Part shown: positions 1 to 12,040 of the stretch, piece by piece
Layout of the letters: each line of letters begins with the position of its first letter
How positions within the stretch are numbered: the stretch's first letter is position 1
Origin: Acheta domesticus
Lineage: Eukaryota; Arthropoda; Insecta; Orthoptera; Gryllidae
DNA length: 64,000 bases
Assembly (NCBI GenBank): GCA_031308135.1
Contig: JAHLJT010000631.1
Location: forward strand, 259,804,355 to 259,868,354
Direction: 5' to 3'
Position numbers and translations under genes: made by a program
The notes under the pieces: generated by a model
The model's input: the letters and a program-made list of their open reading frames with translations, nothing else
What the model was told of the DNA's origin: nothing
Database searches by the model: none

Positions 1-1180
1 TTTAGACCCTATGGCCAACCAATTGTCGCTGCTTTCCACATCTCTCAGGGTCGACAAACACGTTTGTAATCAATGAGTACTAGGGCGAATGATCGTACCA
101 TCCGCTCGTCGCAAAGAGGGAATGAAGACGGTATTGGGAAGGAGAAATCGAACGCGGTCCATGGTCCAAGAATTTATCCACCACAGAAAACTACCCATCA
201 GTGCAGCCGGCAGCTAGAATTCTCCAGAGAATGGCTGAATGCTGTCGAGCTAGTACGTAGCTAGTGAGGAAAATATGCCACCGTCGATTCTCGATCCCTA
301 GGACCTTCCGGTCAGAATCGCAGCAGCAGAGACAGCGACAAAGATCCAGCATCATTGCTCAACATAGAGGGTTGGACCGCGGCAACATTGAGGTTGGTTA
401 GCGGTAGTGGGTTGTTTCTTGGAGTTTGTGACCTTTGACATTCACCTGTCAACGCGCCATCCTGCACGCGGCGTCTGCCCCAGGCGACCGCCACGCTTGG
501 CGCGCGTCGTCTTCTTCGCGCCCGTCACCCTTGGCGCGGCGCGGCGCGGCGGCGGGAACGAGAAAGTGCGGGAATCAATTCAAAGGACTAAATGTTATCG
601 GAGTAAAATATTTAACTAAGTATACATTGTCTTCGAGACGCGAGAAAGGTGACATACGTAAAAACGATGTCATGTTTGCAGGTGAAAGGTAACATGAGCT
701 TAGCCTTTCATTTCGCGGGAAAAGTGTTTCAGAAAATTACCGTCTGCATTGCGAACAATTTTTAGATACTTTTCTAACTAAAATTTACTAATTTTTAGAA
801 GTAACTAATGTTAGACATAAAAACTTATTTTAGATTATAACATATTTCTTCGCTGAAGTACAAACGACTATTTCTTATATCGTTCGAAGTAAAAGCTTGT
901 AAGGTACGTGCATTATAAAATACTACATGTAATATGAATTTGATAGTGTGAAAATCATTGAACGCAAGCACATGTTAATTTCAAATTTGTATTAATAAAT
1001 ATGAAAATACTACCCAATGCTTCTTCAAATTTTTATTGTCATGAAGTTATCTCCACCCTTTATTACTCTTCCAATTTCCAACATTATTTAATTAATGGTT
1101 GTGTTGGGAAACTAATGTTAATTGACATGGATATCCTTAGTAAATCGTAGTCCACGTGGTTAAGGAATCCCGCGTAATTA
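1..1180. other. Anonymous upstream DNA with a CpG-rich patch
   Basis: I recognise no gene here. A CpG-rich patch at about 440-570 (runs of gcgc and cggcgg) stands out from AT-rich surroundings and keeps short overlapping frames open in several phases, which is expected of GC-rich DNA without coding. The rest is AT-rich with no repeat that I could match elsewhere in the window. It could be the distal promoter of the hAT-like gene that follows, or the edge of another repeat. Confidence 0.4.
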
Positions 1181-1219
1181 TTACTTCGAAGGTTGGTAGA
1201 ATACGCGGTGGATCGAGTT

Positions 1220-1226
1220 TATAAAA
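1220..1226 (+). promoter_or_regulatory. TATA box of the hAT-like gene
   Basis: TATAAAA followed by GGGC lies about 125 bases before the ATG at 1350. About 25-30 bases downstream is a TCATTCG stretch that could serve as an initiator, followed by a GC-rich leader. The arrangement is that of a TATA-type animal core promoter. The assignment rests on position and sequence only. Confidence 0.55.
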
Positions 1227-1349
1227 GGGCTTCGCTGCCCGCGATAATTTCTCATTCGCTCGCTGCCTGCTCTGCCCTGAGGTGATACTCGTGCGTGGGT
1301 TCGGTTCGGTGTCCTCTTCTTCGTCCGCGCGCTCCTGTCATCAACGGAA

Positions 1350-1700
1350 ATGTCCTCTAGGAGAACGTCGCCTGTATGGAAGGTGTTCGTGAGGGTAGAT
1401 GGAAGTTCCGCCAGATGTAGAATATGTAACCATCCATATTCTACTTCTGGTGGTACCTCTAATCTCCGAGACCACATACGGCGGCGTCACCCCGAACAGG
1501 ATCAGGGGCTGGAGCTAACAGAGGGCGTCCTCCCTTTGCCTCGAAGCAGCCTGGAGTCCCAGGCGATAGACAGATATGTGGCACTGTTCGTCGCCAGGAG
1601 CTTCCAGCCCTTTAGGATAGTGGAGGAAGCAGGCTTTAAGGAGCTGGTAAGCCAACTTAATCCACGCTACCAGCTGCCATGCCGGCGAACAGTGTCAAAC
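1350..1700 (+). other. First exon of the hAT-like gene: BED zinc finger
   Basis: 117 codons from an ATG 125 bases downstream of the TATA box. The exon encodes a BED finger: VWKVF, then CRIC (C-x2-C), then SGGTSNLRDHIRRRH (H-x4-H), all in about residues 9-48. BED fingers bind DNA and sit at the N terminus of hAT transposases and ZBED proteins. The exon ends in GTAAGT at 1701 in phase 0, matching the next exon at 2002. This exon is intact. Confidence 0.8.
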
Positions 1701-2001
1701 GTAAGTAAATTTTTAAATGATATTTAGTAAGTGATGGTTAAGACTTAACAGTAATAGAGTTATTTTAGCACTTCTCTTAAATCTAAAACGTTCATGTCAG
1801 TGATAAGCGGAATGTGCGCAGCCGCATGTTTGACGGACTTCTAAAATATTATTTTACAAACAAAGCGAATTTCTTTAAAAATCTTTCGTTAGGTGATTAA
1901 AGAGATAACAGACTTTCGCACCACGTTAGCCTCATTTAATAGTGTGTAGATTTCTGTAGCAGTACGAATAATCAAGCTAGTTATGTCTTGCTTATCTACA
2001 G

Positions 2002-2262
2002 ACTCTGATCCCGGGGCTCCAGGCGGAGATCAAAGCAAAATTGAGGGAAGCTTTGCTAGGCGCCCGCTGGGTGGCTTTGACCTCAGACACCTGGACGTCA
2101 AACCGCCAGCAAAGTTTCCAGGCGGTGACCGTACATTTTGTGCACGCTGGCAAGTTGACGTCCGGGTGCCTGGACGCAGCGTTGCTGCCGGGGAGCCACT
2201 CGGCGGACAACATCTCGGCCCACCTCCAACGAGTGATGGATGAATGGCAGATTACGGGAAAG
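2002..2262 (+). other. Second exon of the hAT-like gene
   Basis: 87 open codons between a CTACAG acceptor and a GTACGT donor, phase 0 at both ends. It contains ARWVALTSDTWTSNRQQSF, the block carrying the first catalytic-region acidic residue of hAT enzymes (LTxDxWTS). It is notably GC-rich compared with the flanking introns. Confidence 0.75.
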
Positions 2263-3210
2263 GTACGTACATTCATAAAAGAAGGATGGCCAGCGAACCT
2301 AGTTACGTAAAATGAGAGGAATTTAGTAGATAGGAGATCAGTTTTGATAATCGGGATTCTTCAATGATTTGTACTTTTTCCACACATTTAGAAGCAGATT
2401 CAGGCACTTCCTTTAATTCAGCATTGTAGAGTGTGAAAATGCCGACTTTTCAAAACGACGAGTTACTTCACTAAATTGCCACGTGGAATCATTGGTTTTG
2501 CACATCCCGGTCCCCTCGCGGTGACTCGCATGTCAACGGGCTTTAAACGTTCGCCTGGCGCGCGCGCACGCGCAGCAGGCAGCGTATCCGCCAGCTGGTC
2601 ACTGACAGGTCTCGCCGTCGTCGCCGGAACCTCTGCCCTTGGAACGATCAGCTGGGTCGCCTTTGCAGCGTTTGTCCGGTCTGCTCTACACATGAGAAGC
2701 TGTACGTCACCCCCTTGAAGAGGGACCTACGATGACAGATAATTCCACCTAATTTTACTTCCTCGCCTAAAACAGACGTACGTGGAAAAGACAATTGTAT
2801 TGTAATGCTGCAGCGAAAAGTGGCGATATTTTCACAACAGTGCTGGTCCTTGAATAAAAAATGTATAATTCTTGATCCTACCTGTATGATTTTCCTGCCT
2901 GTAATACATAGTGATGTCAGAATCTAAATTTTGTGGGTTGGATATTGTAGAAATATTGTGTTATGGGAAAACGTCCGTCCGTCCACGGATAACACAAACA
3001 AAGCATCTAAATAATTCAGGGGACTTTCTCTAAAATTGATATTACCTGTAGATCTGGCCGAACCCGAGGCCATACGAATTCTGAAAGTATTTTGATGGTG
3101 GGGGATATTTTACGTTAAGCCTGAAAAAAATTGAATTTTAAACGGTCATGTCACTGGCCAATCAGCTAATAATGTGGTGATACTCTGGGCATTGGTCAAC
3201 GCAAGTGTCA
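2263..3210 (+). other. Intron 2 of the hAT-like gene, 5' part
   Basis: Non-coding. A GC-rich stretch at about 2500-2700 keeps frames open on both strands, but no protein family is recognisable. The remainder is AT-rich. The intron continues past a MITE (3211-3870) to the acceptor at 3896-3897. Confidence 0.5.
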
Positions 3211-3870
3211 AGGGCCGTCCATAAATAACGTAACGGCTAAAGAGGAAGTGAGGGGGGTCAGACGCAGCGTTAATGCTGCGTAACATAGGGTAGGGTGGTA
3301 TTAGTGTTTCCGTTACTTTTAATTTCTCTTACATTTTTCAACAGTTGCTGAAATAATTCCTTTTTCGAGGCCTGTGCTAAAAACATTAAAATATTAACTA
3401 ATTAATTTGTTTTAAAAACGTAAATAACTGAAGTTATTAGTTGTAATTTTTACAATATATGGAAATATTTTTTTCAACTGTTTTGTGAATTTGTAAGATT
3501 ACGAAGAAAATATTCAAAACTGATTTGAAGTGTATTCTCGAATCGATTTAAATTGGCGCTGAGACTCGCTCTTTGCATTATTACCTACGACGGTGGGTGC
3601 ACTGCTTGGATCATTTCTCGCTAAGCATTCTTCCTTCACTCTCAACTTGTTCCAATCTTATGTTAGGTGCAGCGAGCATCGCCAACACATTTCTACCTTA
3701 ATTATCATTTCATATAATATTCAACACAAGTGAAATAAAATACAATTGTTTTTATTGTGCAATAATTTATTTTCACTTCTGAATTTACAAGGGGGGGGGG
3801 GGCTGTGTCGCAAGGGAGAGAGGGATAGTAAAAATACTCCAATTTACGTTACGTAATTATGGACGGCCCC
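3211..3870. mobile_element. MITE with GGCCGTCCATAA terminal inverted repeats
   Basis: About 660 bp bounded by inverted repeats of roughly 24 bp: the left end reads GGGCCGTCCATAAATAACG and the right end is its reverse complement with few changes. There is no coding capacity, and a G10 run lies near the right end (3791-3800). This terminus type, with TTACGTAACG just inside, is common among small non-autonomous DNA transposons of animals (general knowledge). It sits inside intron 2 of the hAT-like gene. No clear target duplication could be read. A related fragment occurs at about 52910-53020. Confidence 0.75.
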
Positions 3871-5195
3871 AAAAGTATTCTTTTAATGGTATTTCAGGTA
3901 GCGGCCATTGTAACTGACAATGCCGCCATACATGCAGAAAGCAGTTTCGGATTTAAGAATCTCCCATCTGCCGTGTATGGCACATACTTTGCATTTGTTA
4001 TTTATTGGGCCACCGCTAGAGTGGCAGAGATTGGTAGCTCTCCTGGCGAAATGTGGAGAGATTGTCAGTTTTTTTAAGTAAGTTTTAACGGGTCTTTTTT
4101 AAATATATGTGTATCTAAAGGATGAAAGATACGCAATGTTGAAATGTACGTGTAAACAGGCACAGCACCCTGGCTTCCGATCGCCTCCGCAACCAGCAAC
4201 GCTCGCAAACGCTCCAGAGTTGCGGCTAATCCAGCAGGTTCCGACCCCGCTGGAAACAGCAGGCTGGCAATTGGTAGAAGATTGATCGAAGTTAAAGATC
4301 ATCTCATCATTGTGCAGTCTCAGCTGGGCAACGCGCCGCAAGCTCTGACTGGTCAGTGATTATTTTTTGTCATTGTTAACGGCCTGAAATTGAAATTACA
4401 TTTGTTAACGTGTATAATCCTGGTATATTAAAAAAAATAGTGTTTTAACATCTATTTTTATGTTTCAGCCGACGACTGGTTGCTTTTAAAGGACGTTGTC
4501 GCCATTCTGGAACCAATTTGAAATGGTGACTACCAGCCTCTCGGGAGAGATGTACGTGACAGCGTCACACATCATTCCAATGGGGCGAGGCTGGTCAAGT
4601 CTTTCAACAGAGTGGTGGCAACGACTCCTACGGGGGCTGATTTCAAAGCGGAAGTCGTCCAGGAAATTCAAACACGACTCCATCGTTATGAGTCCTCAAA
4701 GAATTGACGCAGTTTTGCGACCCTTCCTGACCCAGTATTCAAGAAGAGGGGATTCATGTTGCAGGGGATTGGCTGATGACGTGAGACAGGCAGTGGAACG
4801 CAAGGTAAGGGTAGAGAGGTTTATTTGTAATGTGAGCAAATTGCTTTGACGGACGATACGTACATTATTCCTGCATGCTCTCAGAGGGGTGTAAACACTT
4901 CACAGTATACCGTTTGTAGAAATAGTTTTCATTCCGGGCCTCAGATGGGACACGATGGAAACTCTCAACTGTTTTCCCGACATTGTGCATGCAACTGTAA
5001 AGGGAAAGTGGGGCGAGGATGACAGATCTATCGCGCTTGATCCCTTTTAGAGGACTTCCCGGTATTGGTCGGAGAAAACACGGGAATCTCCGGCTGTGAG
5101 CGGCCGGCGCTGGAGTTCCCTCAATAGTGGTTGAATGTCACCCACCGGTCGAAAGTCCGCCTCCGTCCCGCGTGTTGGGACCTCGCACTGAACGA

Positions 5196-5695
5196 CACCG
5201 ACTGCTTCTGGCTCAGAGCCACCATTGCCGCCCTCTGCAGCCACTCTGATAGGGAAGTCCTAGGGTTCGAATCCCGACAGTGGCGGATCTTCGATACTAT
5301 TAGTCGATTTTAGCCGCTGTCTGGATTCTAGCAGCCAGCTGCTCTGATCGTTTTCCGTAAATTGCTTTTCCGTGGTTTCTCCGGTCAATACCAGGCAAAT
5401 GCCGGAGCAGCATCTTAACAAACCGACCACAGGCGCGCGTGACCTTTCCTTCCTTGTACCATCTTCAACGTTTACTTACACATGCACTACACTACACGGG
5501 CCGGGAGATTAAAGTTTGTCCTCGCTAGGGCGGTGCCCCGCCAGGTGACACTTGGAGGGGGAAATCCCCTGCGAGCCGACGTACAGGTCGGCGACAGATC
5601 ACTATCAATCGGGGAGGCACACCGCCACCTTCCGGGATAAAGCATTCACTACACTAACGGGTGTAATGGCCGTAGAAGTTGACGTGCCCGTAAAT
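5196..5695 (+). repeat. tRNA-derived SINE, copy 1
   Basis: A pol III promoter-like head carries an A box (TGGCTCAGAGC, 5209-5219) and a B box (GGTTCGAATCC, 5264-5274). About 420 bases of body follow, containing TCAATACCAGGCAAATGCCGG, a block seen in arthropod tRNA-derived SINEs. A second, more diverged copy with the same order of blocks lies at 51425-51910. There is no clear A-rich tail; the 3' end is set by the end of similarity between the two copies. Confidence 0.75.
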
Positions 5696-7066
5696 ATTAC
5701 TTAATAAAACCCGGTGAACGAAGATAAGAGACAACGATGTCGCAAGAGTTTACGGAAAAAAACTACTATTATTCTCTCCATCTTCAATTGACAACACTCT
5801 TTATTGTTGCTGTTACGTAACAATCCAGACTCTACTGAATTGATTTCGTTCATCCCTGAACACTTATATAGGAGACAGAGCTTCCTTGTGAGCAATCACA
5901 TTTCTAATAGCTTGAAGTTTCAATATTGCTTCACTTTTCATGTGATGAAGTGAGCCTTTCTCCTTGTGTATCTTTTTTGAAAATGGCTTTCAAGATAGCA
6001 TATATGTTGTCAAAACAAGTAATGGCAGTGAATGTGTGTTTAGCGTACTATACAGGGAACAATGAGGGAAAATATAAGATAAAAATATACATACAAATAA
6101 TTATATGCAACAAAGTTAGTTGTCTTTTTTTGTTACAAATTCCATTCATTATTTTGAAGATATAAGTCTAGAAACAATTTTGTGGGTTACTTTTCCCTAT
6201 CACATGTAAGTTTCACCTTTTAAATATTAGTTAATGACCTATAATTTTAGATTTTTTCAAATTACTTCTCTGAAATTCATTATCGAAAAATAGTCTTTTA
6301 ATGCAAAACTGGCAATTGTTCTTTAATAAATACATATTTGATAAAAACAACCATATCATGAATACGAGAAACCGTTTTAACGTGTTAAAAACATGTCATA
6401 AAAAGTTGGAACTGAAGTGCTTGCCTTAGAGAAACATATGATTGACATGATATGATAATATCAAGTGGATGATAAAAGTTTTAGGTTTAAAAATATTTAA
6501 TCTTTCAGTGGAACTGCTGGTGTCATGTTTTGGGAGTGTATGCATTTAAAAAAATAAATGTCCAAGTTTTCTAGTACCTCCACAAAATAGTGTATTATCT
6601 TTCATTTTGTCAGATGCCTTGGACCGTTAAGGAATTTTTTTTTCTCTTGAAAATCATGCACAGCATTTCATCAAAACAAAAGAACTTAGTTACCCAGTTT
6701 GATAGTGTTTCTTTGTAAATAATGAATAGCAATAAATAATTTTGAATGAAAAGCCAGGAGAACCATTTGGTACCATTTCTAATTCTGAAACTAGAATATT
6801 TAGTTATGAAACACTTAAATATTTTATGAACTATTAAATGAAACTGTTTTACACTGATTAATATCATTATGGAGGCCAATGTAAAGTTGGAAGAGTACAG
6901 GTAGTTTTATATTACTGTGGGGGTACAACGCACCCAATGGTTGCTTTTGTTTGATTCACTGACAAAGTTGGAAAACAGAAGTGACTGTGCAAAGTTAATA
7001 CTATATATCGTTGTGAATTCTTCAAATTACTAGTTGTATTCTTATATTAATTTCTACAATCCTTAG
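5696..7066. other. AT-rich DNA without recognisable gene
   Basis: This lies between the SINE and the last exon of the hAT-like gene. Only short chance frames are present and no repeat matches elsewhere in the window were noticed. It may be the last intron of the hAT-like gene, which would mean that exons encoding the insertion/catalytic region have been lost or replaced here. Confidence 0.4.
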
Positions 7067-7470
7067 GTGACTGCTATACTTAATGAGCAAGCAGAAACCA
7101 AGCCTCGTCATCAGCAGGGAGGGAAAGCCTCAACGAGCACTGGGCGGGCCCTGAAATATTTAGATTCCTCATTGAGGAGGAGGAGGAAGACCATGCAACG
7201 GCCACGTCCAGTGCAATATTGCAGTTGAGGCGGTACACAGAAACTCCCCCAGTTCCCATCACCATGGATCCATTGAATTCTGGGAGGGAGAAACGGAGAA
7301 AAGGCCTGAAGGACATGGCTCAGAAGTACCTATGTATACCAGCCACTTCTGTTCCATGTGAAAGGCTTTTCTCCGAAGCTGGGCTCATTATTACTGACAG
7401 GAGAAGCAACTTGTCGCCGAGCAAAGCTTCCACGTTGATGTTCATTAAAGGCAATGAGAAGTTTCTGTAA
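7067..7470 (+). pseudogene. Last exon of the hAT-like gene: C-terminal dimerisation domain
   Basis: From a CCTTAG acceptor to TAA at 7470. The last 60-odd codons encode the hAT dimerisation region: QKYLCIPATSVPCERLFSEAG followed by RRSNLSPSKASTLMFIKGN. The upstream part of the exon (7067-7215) is readable only with a frame change: an acidic EEEEEDHATATSS stretch leads into the intact frame. The usual DPLxWW block is altered to DPLNSG. This is the best preserved part of the element apart from the BED exon. Confidence 0.8.
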
Positions 7471-8009
7471 TCATTTTTTTGAAACCTCTCATTGCCTTTT
7501 GTTCAAGGTAAGAGTACCACCTCATTCCTACCAAAAGGATATCCATAAAGTTGCCTTTTTTTCCTCTGACAACTGTCAAGAATGTTGGGTGTATGAACTA
7601 GTAATGTTACTGCGCTGCTTTCCTTTCAGAGAAGATCACATGTCTTATGAGTAATATGGCCTTTTTTCTCCTTCCACTAATGTTATTTTCAAATTTATGC
7701 CATATTTATACACATAATGAAAACAAAGATACATTGATAAAAGTATATCCTCTACTTCCCACAATTTAGCTGAGTAATTTATCAAAATACGGTTTTGAAA
7801 TTAATGTAGATTCTTTATGCAAAATACAGTTTACTAGGTAGAATAGTTTTGATAAATTTGGATAAAATCTATCACTTTGGCTCCTTGGCTGACAGAAACT
7901 GCCCTCTCTTGCAATTTTTGTTTGCTGAGAGTTTCTGGTCTCAGAAATTGGTTTAATGGAGACAGGTCATATTGATTACGTTACCAAGAAATATTCTAAG
8001 AGTTAATAT
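7471..8009. other. AT-rich 3' flank of the hAT-like gene
   Basis: No gene recognised. The sequence TCATTGCCTTTTGTTC just after the stop partly mirrors GGCAATGAGAAGTTTCTG before it, giving a small inverted repeat around the stop codon that may form a hairpin in a transcript. Confidence 0.3.
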
Positions 8010-8416
8010 TTTGTTTTTTAAAAATTGGTTCAAAGCATATCCACTCTCCTTTTGGTACATATATGCAATTTGACTGTGCTTACATTCAGTGACAGTCACA
8101 ACAGAAATAGTTACATAACATTAATAATAAAATGTAAACAAAAAGGATGTTAAGATACATTATAAATATTTTTTGATTTTAGCTAGTACGCCCACAGCAG
8201 AAATGTGGTGGATGCAGAAGATACTTCTGCACTTTTCTGCAATTGAATCTGTCAACCGAGATCAAGACAGGTGGGTTATGTTAGAAAATCCTGCATTGGA
8301 ATAATTGCACAATATTTCTTACTTTTTTAATTGCTACAGTTGTCAGATACTTTCTATCATAAATATTCCTATTCCAGAAAACTCTTCTTGCTCGGACTGA
8401 ACATTCAGGGGGGAAA

Positions 8417-8478
<62 letters not shown>

Positions 8479-10390
8479 CATATAACTCAATTTTCATGGG
8501 CAAGCAGTGAATTTTAAAACAAATTAATAGGTAATGTAAATTATTTGTATTATTAAAATGTCCATGAGCGCCAGTCTTAATTTTTTTGCCTTTGTGTCAT
8601 ATAGGAAGAATTTGGGGGTAGAAGAGGAGCTATGGAATGGAGGTTGATATTTAGGGACATGTCACCTACTATGGTAATTAATCCCTTTAGTGTCAAGAAT
8701 GATTTCTTATGGCTGGAGGTGGCAATGATCCTCCCCATGGACGGTGAGATCTTGCACCTACCTACATATCACATTGCAGGGGATTATACTCTCAAAGATT
8801 TTCTCCAACATAGCACTGCCCCAGCCAGGATCAGCTCTAAGCTCACTACTAGTCTCCTGGCATGTGCGGTGGGATAGTCCATGTAAGTGTAAATGTGGGA
8901 AGGGGAAAGGATAGGACAAGGAAGAGGAAGGAAAGATCACATGCAGTCTGTGGCTTGTTACTAGGGTACTGCTCCGCCATTCACCTGGCATTGATTGGAG
9001 AAGTTGTGGAAAACTTCTGAACAGAGCAGTTGGTAGCTACCAGGCAGTGGCTGATTTCCACCTTAGCTTGAAAAGCTAATGTTAAATTCGCCACTGATGA
9101 ACTACAGGACCTCCTGGTCAGTCGCTGCTCAGTGGCAATGATGTCTCAGCTGCTAAATGGAATGGAGAAATGCACTGAAGTGATAAGGGTAAATAGGAGA
9201 GCAGTACCTTTCTGGCATATACATAGTCCATAATCACTGAGAATGCTACAGTGTGCAATTCATTACATTCATCAAGTATGTCATTTTTAATTTAATTTTG
9301 TCTTTTGCAGCTTATTTCAAGCTTTGTTCATTTTCCCAATTTATTTTTATGAAATAATGTAATCTCTTTTCTTCTCTTACAGGTGTGGATTAACATTTAA
9401 TAGGATCGTAAATGCTCTGGCCTCCTTTTTGTTTCCAGAAAGTTCTGTTTTGTTCATTTTGTCTCCAGAAAAGTTTTAAGGAAACAGAAAACTGATTTCT
9501 TTTCAAGAAAAATATTCAAAGAATTGGATTTATTCAAGTATTTGAATAAGAGATACAGAACATTTTGACCCTCCTGTTAGTAATTTAATGCAATTGGCTT
9601 TCCATCAATGACAATTCACATTCAAGAGAAATTGTTACATAATAATAATAATAAAATTAGAAGAAAAAAAAATAAACATACAAACTAATATTTTTCTGTT
9701 TTAGCAGCAGATTAGCATGAAAGAATGGAATCAGTCATCTGTGACAATTACTTTCCAGTGGAGTATGTTAGAAATCCTACATTGAAACTTTTTAACTGCT
9801 TTTATTGCTATTAGATATATAGGTGAAGTAAATTATTTCTCGTAAAAAAAAACAAAAACATTGTAACTTGCAACACACAGGAAGAATTTGGTCTTACAAG
9901 ATGAGCACTGATGGGATGAAGATGAAAGGGAAGGTGGGTTTCCCACTTGTGCATTACTGAGAATGCCCGCCTGCCTTTACGATTTTCTTAATGTGAGTTA
10001 TTTCTTTTTAAATTTATTTTATTGTTTTTTTTTTGTTTTTTTTTTTGCAATTTTTAGTTTTCTTAATTTTCCAAATTTATTTTTATGAAATAATGTTATC
10101 TCTGTTTTCTTATTGTTAGGTTCTGGTTAACCTGAATGGGTCTTAAGCTTGAGCAACCTACAGTGCTTCATAATAAAATTAACGCTATCATAATGAATAT
10201 TGTAATAAAGTATAACCTTTGCAATGTAGCAAAAATTAATTTTGGGGAGTGCACATTAACATGTACAAGCTTGAGCCATTTGTTCTTTATCCACTATTTC
10301 CTACAACATCAGAATTTTTTTGTGCCACGTTTTCTGTACAGAAAAGCAACTAGTTCTTCAGGCCCCATAGAATGTTAAAAAGAATCTTGC
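8010..10390. repeat. Diverged tandem duplication, two blocks
   Basis: Blocks at about 8040-9420 and 9570-10150 share the same order of short matches. These are AGAAAT(A/T)GTTACATAA followed by an AATAATAAAAT run, TATGTTAGAAA(A)TCCT(G/A)CATT, AGGAAGAATTTGG, and CCAA(A)TTTATTTTTATGAAATAATG followed by TTACAGG or TTGTTAGG. The spacing differs because of internal indels, including an A-tract and an (AT)n run in the first block. No protein domain is recognisable. The frame at 8632-8877 is short and has no counterpart in the second block, which argues against it being a gene. Confidence 0.6.
8411..8475. repeat. A-tract plus (AT)n microsatellite
   Basis: A G4 and A20-like tract runs directly into about 21 AT repeats. 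It lies inside the first block of the tandem duplication and is absent from the second, so it arose after the duplication. Confidence 0.95.
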
Positions 10391-11452
10391 AAAAATGAAT
10401 ACTTTTGTCATCTTTCTTTATTTGGAGAAGATAATATTCTTTACTAATTTACTTTCTAACAACAGAATTTTCTAAAAACAAAAAAAAAAATTGATTGCAA
10501 AAGTTACTAGAGTCTTTCAGTAATTGGAAAGTAGTCATTGCCAAAAGTTCTGGGATTTTGGTATTTCATTAGGAAATTATGTTATGTGAATATCTAACAG
10601 CAACGAAGTTTACATATAATTTCTGGTAATATATTATTGTTAATTTTCCTCCAATAAAAATTACAAGGATGTAATACTATGCAAATTATTCAAGTTTGTT
10701 TGATTTTAATAAAATCCTAAAGAATTTGATGTTAATCTTTTTTTTTCATTTCCTTTTACAACTTGCAAAAGAATTACAGTCCTCGTCTTCAACAGCAATA
10801 TATACTTTTCATTCTGAAAGTAGTAAATTCTTCCTTAACATGCAACACTTCTTTTAGCATTTCCAATTTGTACCACTTTTCCCTTCATTCATTACAAGCG
10901 ATATCCCATCAAATTGTTAATTTTTCTAAAGAAAGGTTTTTCAATGCTGTTCACGTATTACAATTGCACTTTTCAATATTAGAGAAACTATTTAACGATT
11001 CACTCCTGTAATGAAAAAAAAAAAACTTCATTCAGAAAAATACAAAGGTTTGAAAAGTTTTCATAGCGAAAAGTAACTACGAACAGAATATTTCACCATA
11101 ACCACATCAAATAAGTAGTAAATGATAGGCAGACACCTTCCTATTGAAGTTTCGTAGGTAATTTAACTTCGCTGTCAAGTGTAACTCAACATACCGCCAA
11201 AATGATATAACACCGGAAAACAACAATTTTTATAGAGAAAAGAACACTTCGCCAGAAGAAACACTTTCCTTCCATATATTATGTGACGACTAAACAAATG
11301 CAAAAACATTGACACATTAGCGCTGTACTGTCGTGTGCGGGAGGAGAGCAAACTACCGTAGTAATGGTTGGCAAACCAATTGCAACCGATTCCAACGATT
11401 GAAAAGGCGGGAAAGAATCGTTGATTCATCCAATCACTCGATACCAACACTA
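10391..11452. other. AT-rich intergenic DNA
   Basis: No gene, RNA or repeat recognised. Several short open frames exist on both strands but lack similarity to any family I know. Confidence 0.4.
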
Positions 11453-11668
11453 CTCTCAAGATAACTCAAATCCCATCTTCGCGATGGAATATGTCACGGC
11501 ATTTCGTATCATTCACAGTCGTTCCGCTAGATTTCGCACGATCGCGACCTATGAAGCAGTGCTTGCGATCATGCGACTTCTACCGGCAAGACCGAGAAAA
11601 GACGCGAAATGCCGTGACATATTCCATCGCGAAGATGGGATTTGAGTTATCTTGAGAGCTCTTCCCAG
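11453..11668. mobile_element. Palindromic MITE family A, copy A1 (end-trimmed)
   Basis: Inverted arms open with CTCAAGATAACTCAAATCCC and close with its reverse complement. Inside is the core ATGGAATATGTCACGGCATT, then a GATCGC-rich centre. Compared with copies at 18622-18884 and 37521-37772 it lacks the outer TACTGCGATTTTTC ends on both sides. Its central, non-palindromic part is inverted relative to those copies, as expected if it was inserted in the other orientation. There is no coding capacity. Confidence 0.8.
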
Positions 11669-12040
11669 TGGTCTGCCACTAGATAGGCTGGAGAAATTCC
11701 TTATTCAAATCCAATACAGTAGCCAATCAGAACTCTCTCTCCCCCTCCCTCTGTCTCAGAGCAACGCCGTATACATCTGTACTACACGAACTCGCTCTAG
11801 CGGTTTATCGGAGAACTACTCATTTTCAAAGCTCTCCGGGGCGGCGCCGGTTGAATTACCGTTGGATTGCTTCAACGTCGGCCCAGCGTGGCAGCCTCGT
11901 GTGAAGAGTATTTCCTGGCCTCGTGCCCAAAGAGTATCTGTGAGACTGAGTTTCGTGCTGTTTGTGGGGCCATTAACGGGTGCTATCAAAGAATATATCA
12001 GTGAATTCAAGAAATTTACTAATTTACAGCTGCTTTTGTG
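11669..12040 (+). other. Promoter-like GC-enriched leader
   Basis: This holds a CCAAT-type element (AGCCAATCAG), a pyrimidine run and a GGGGCGGCG box, then a GC-rich stretch before the exon-like pieces downstream. The long open frame across it (11652-12068) starts within the MITE and resembles no protein. Promoter function is an inference from composition and position. Confidence 0.3.

Larger units (their letters stand above)
1350..7470 (+). pseudogene. hAT-superfamily (ZBED-like) transposase gene, multi-exon and frameshifted
   Basis: A hAT transposase can be followed through spliced pieces: 1350-1700 (BED zinc finger), 2002-2262, 3898-4078, 4160-4351, 4469-4804 and 7067-7470 (C-terminal dimerisation domain). 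The first joins are phase 0 with good GT/AG sites. Recognisable hAT blocks appear in order: LTSDTWTS, VTDNAA, LPCMAHTLHL, HSTL, a VPTRW-like block, EMVTTSLSGE and IPATSVPCERLFSEAG. The middle is broken: the frame shifts by one between VTDNAA and LPCMAHTL (about 3950-3975), again near 4235-4240, again near 4512, and a TGA interrupts the DxxFKK block near 4700. The segment between 4804 and 7067 that should encode the rest of the catalytic domain is missing or unrecognised. It is either a dead hAT copy or a decayed ZBED-type host gene. No terminal inverted repeats were found. Confidence 0.75.

Noticed and set aside
5204..5284. Possible tRNA gene
   Set aside because: A and B boxes are present but no cloverleaf with paired acceptor stem can be formed; the sequence continues into a SINE body shared with another copy.
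8632..8877. 81-codon open frame as a gene
   Set aside because: No family similarity, no splice partners, and not conserved in the duplicated block downstream.
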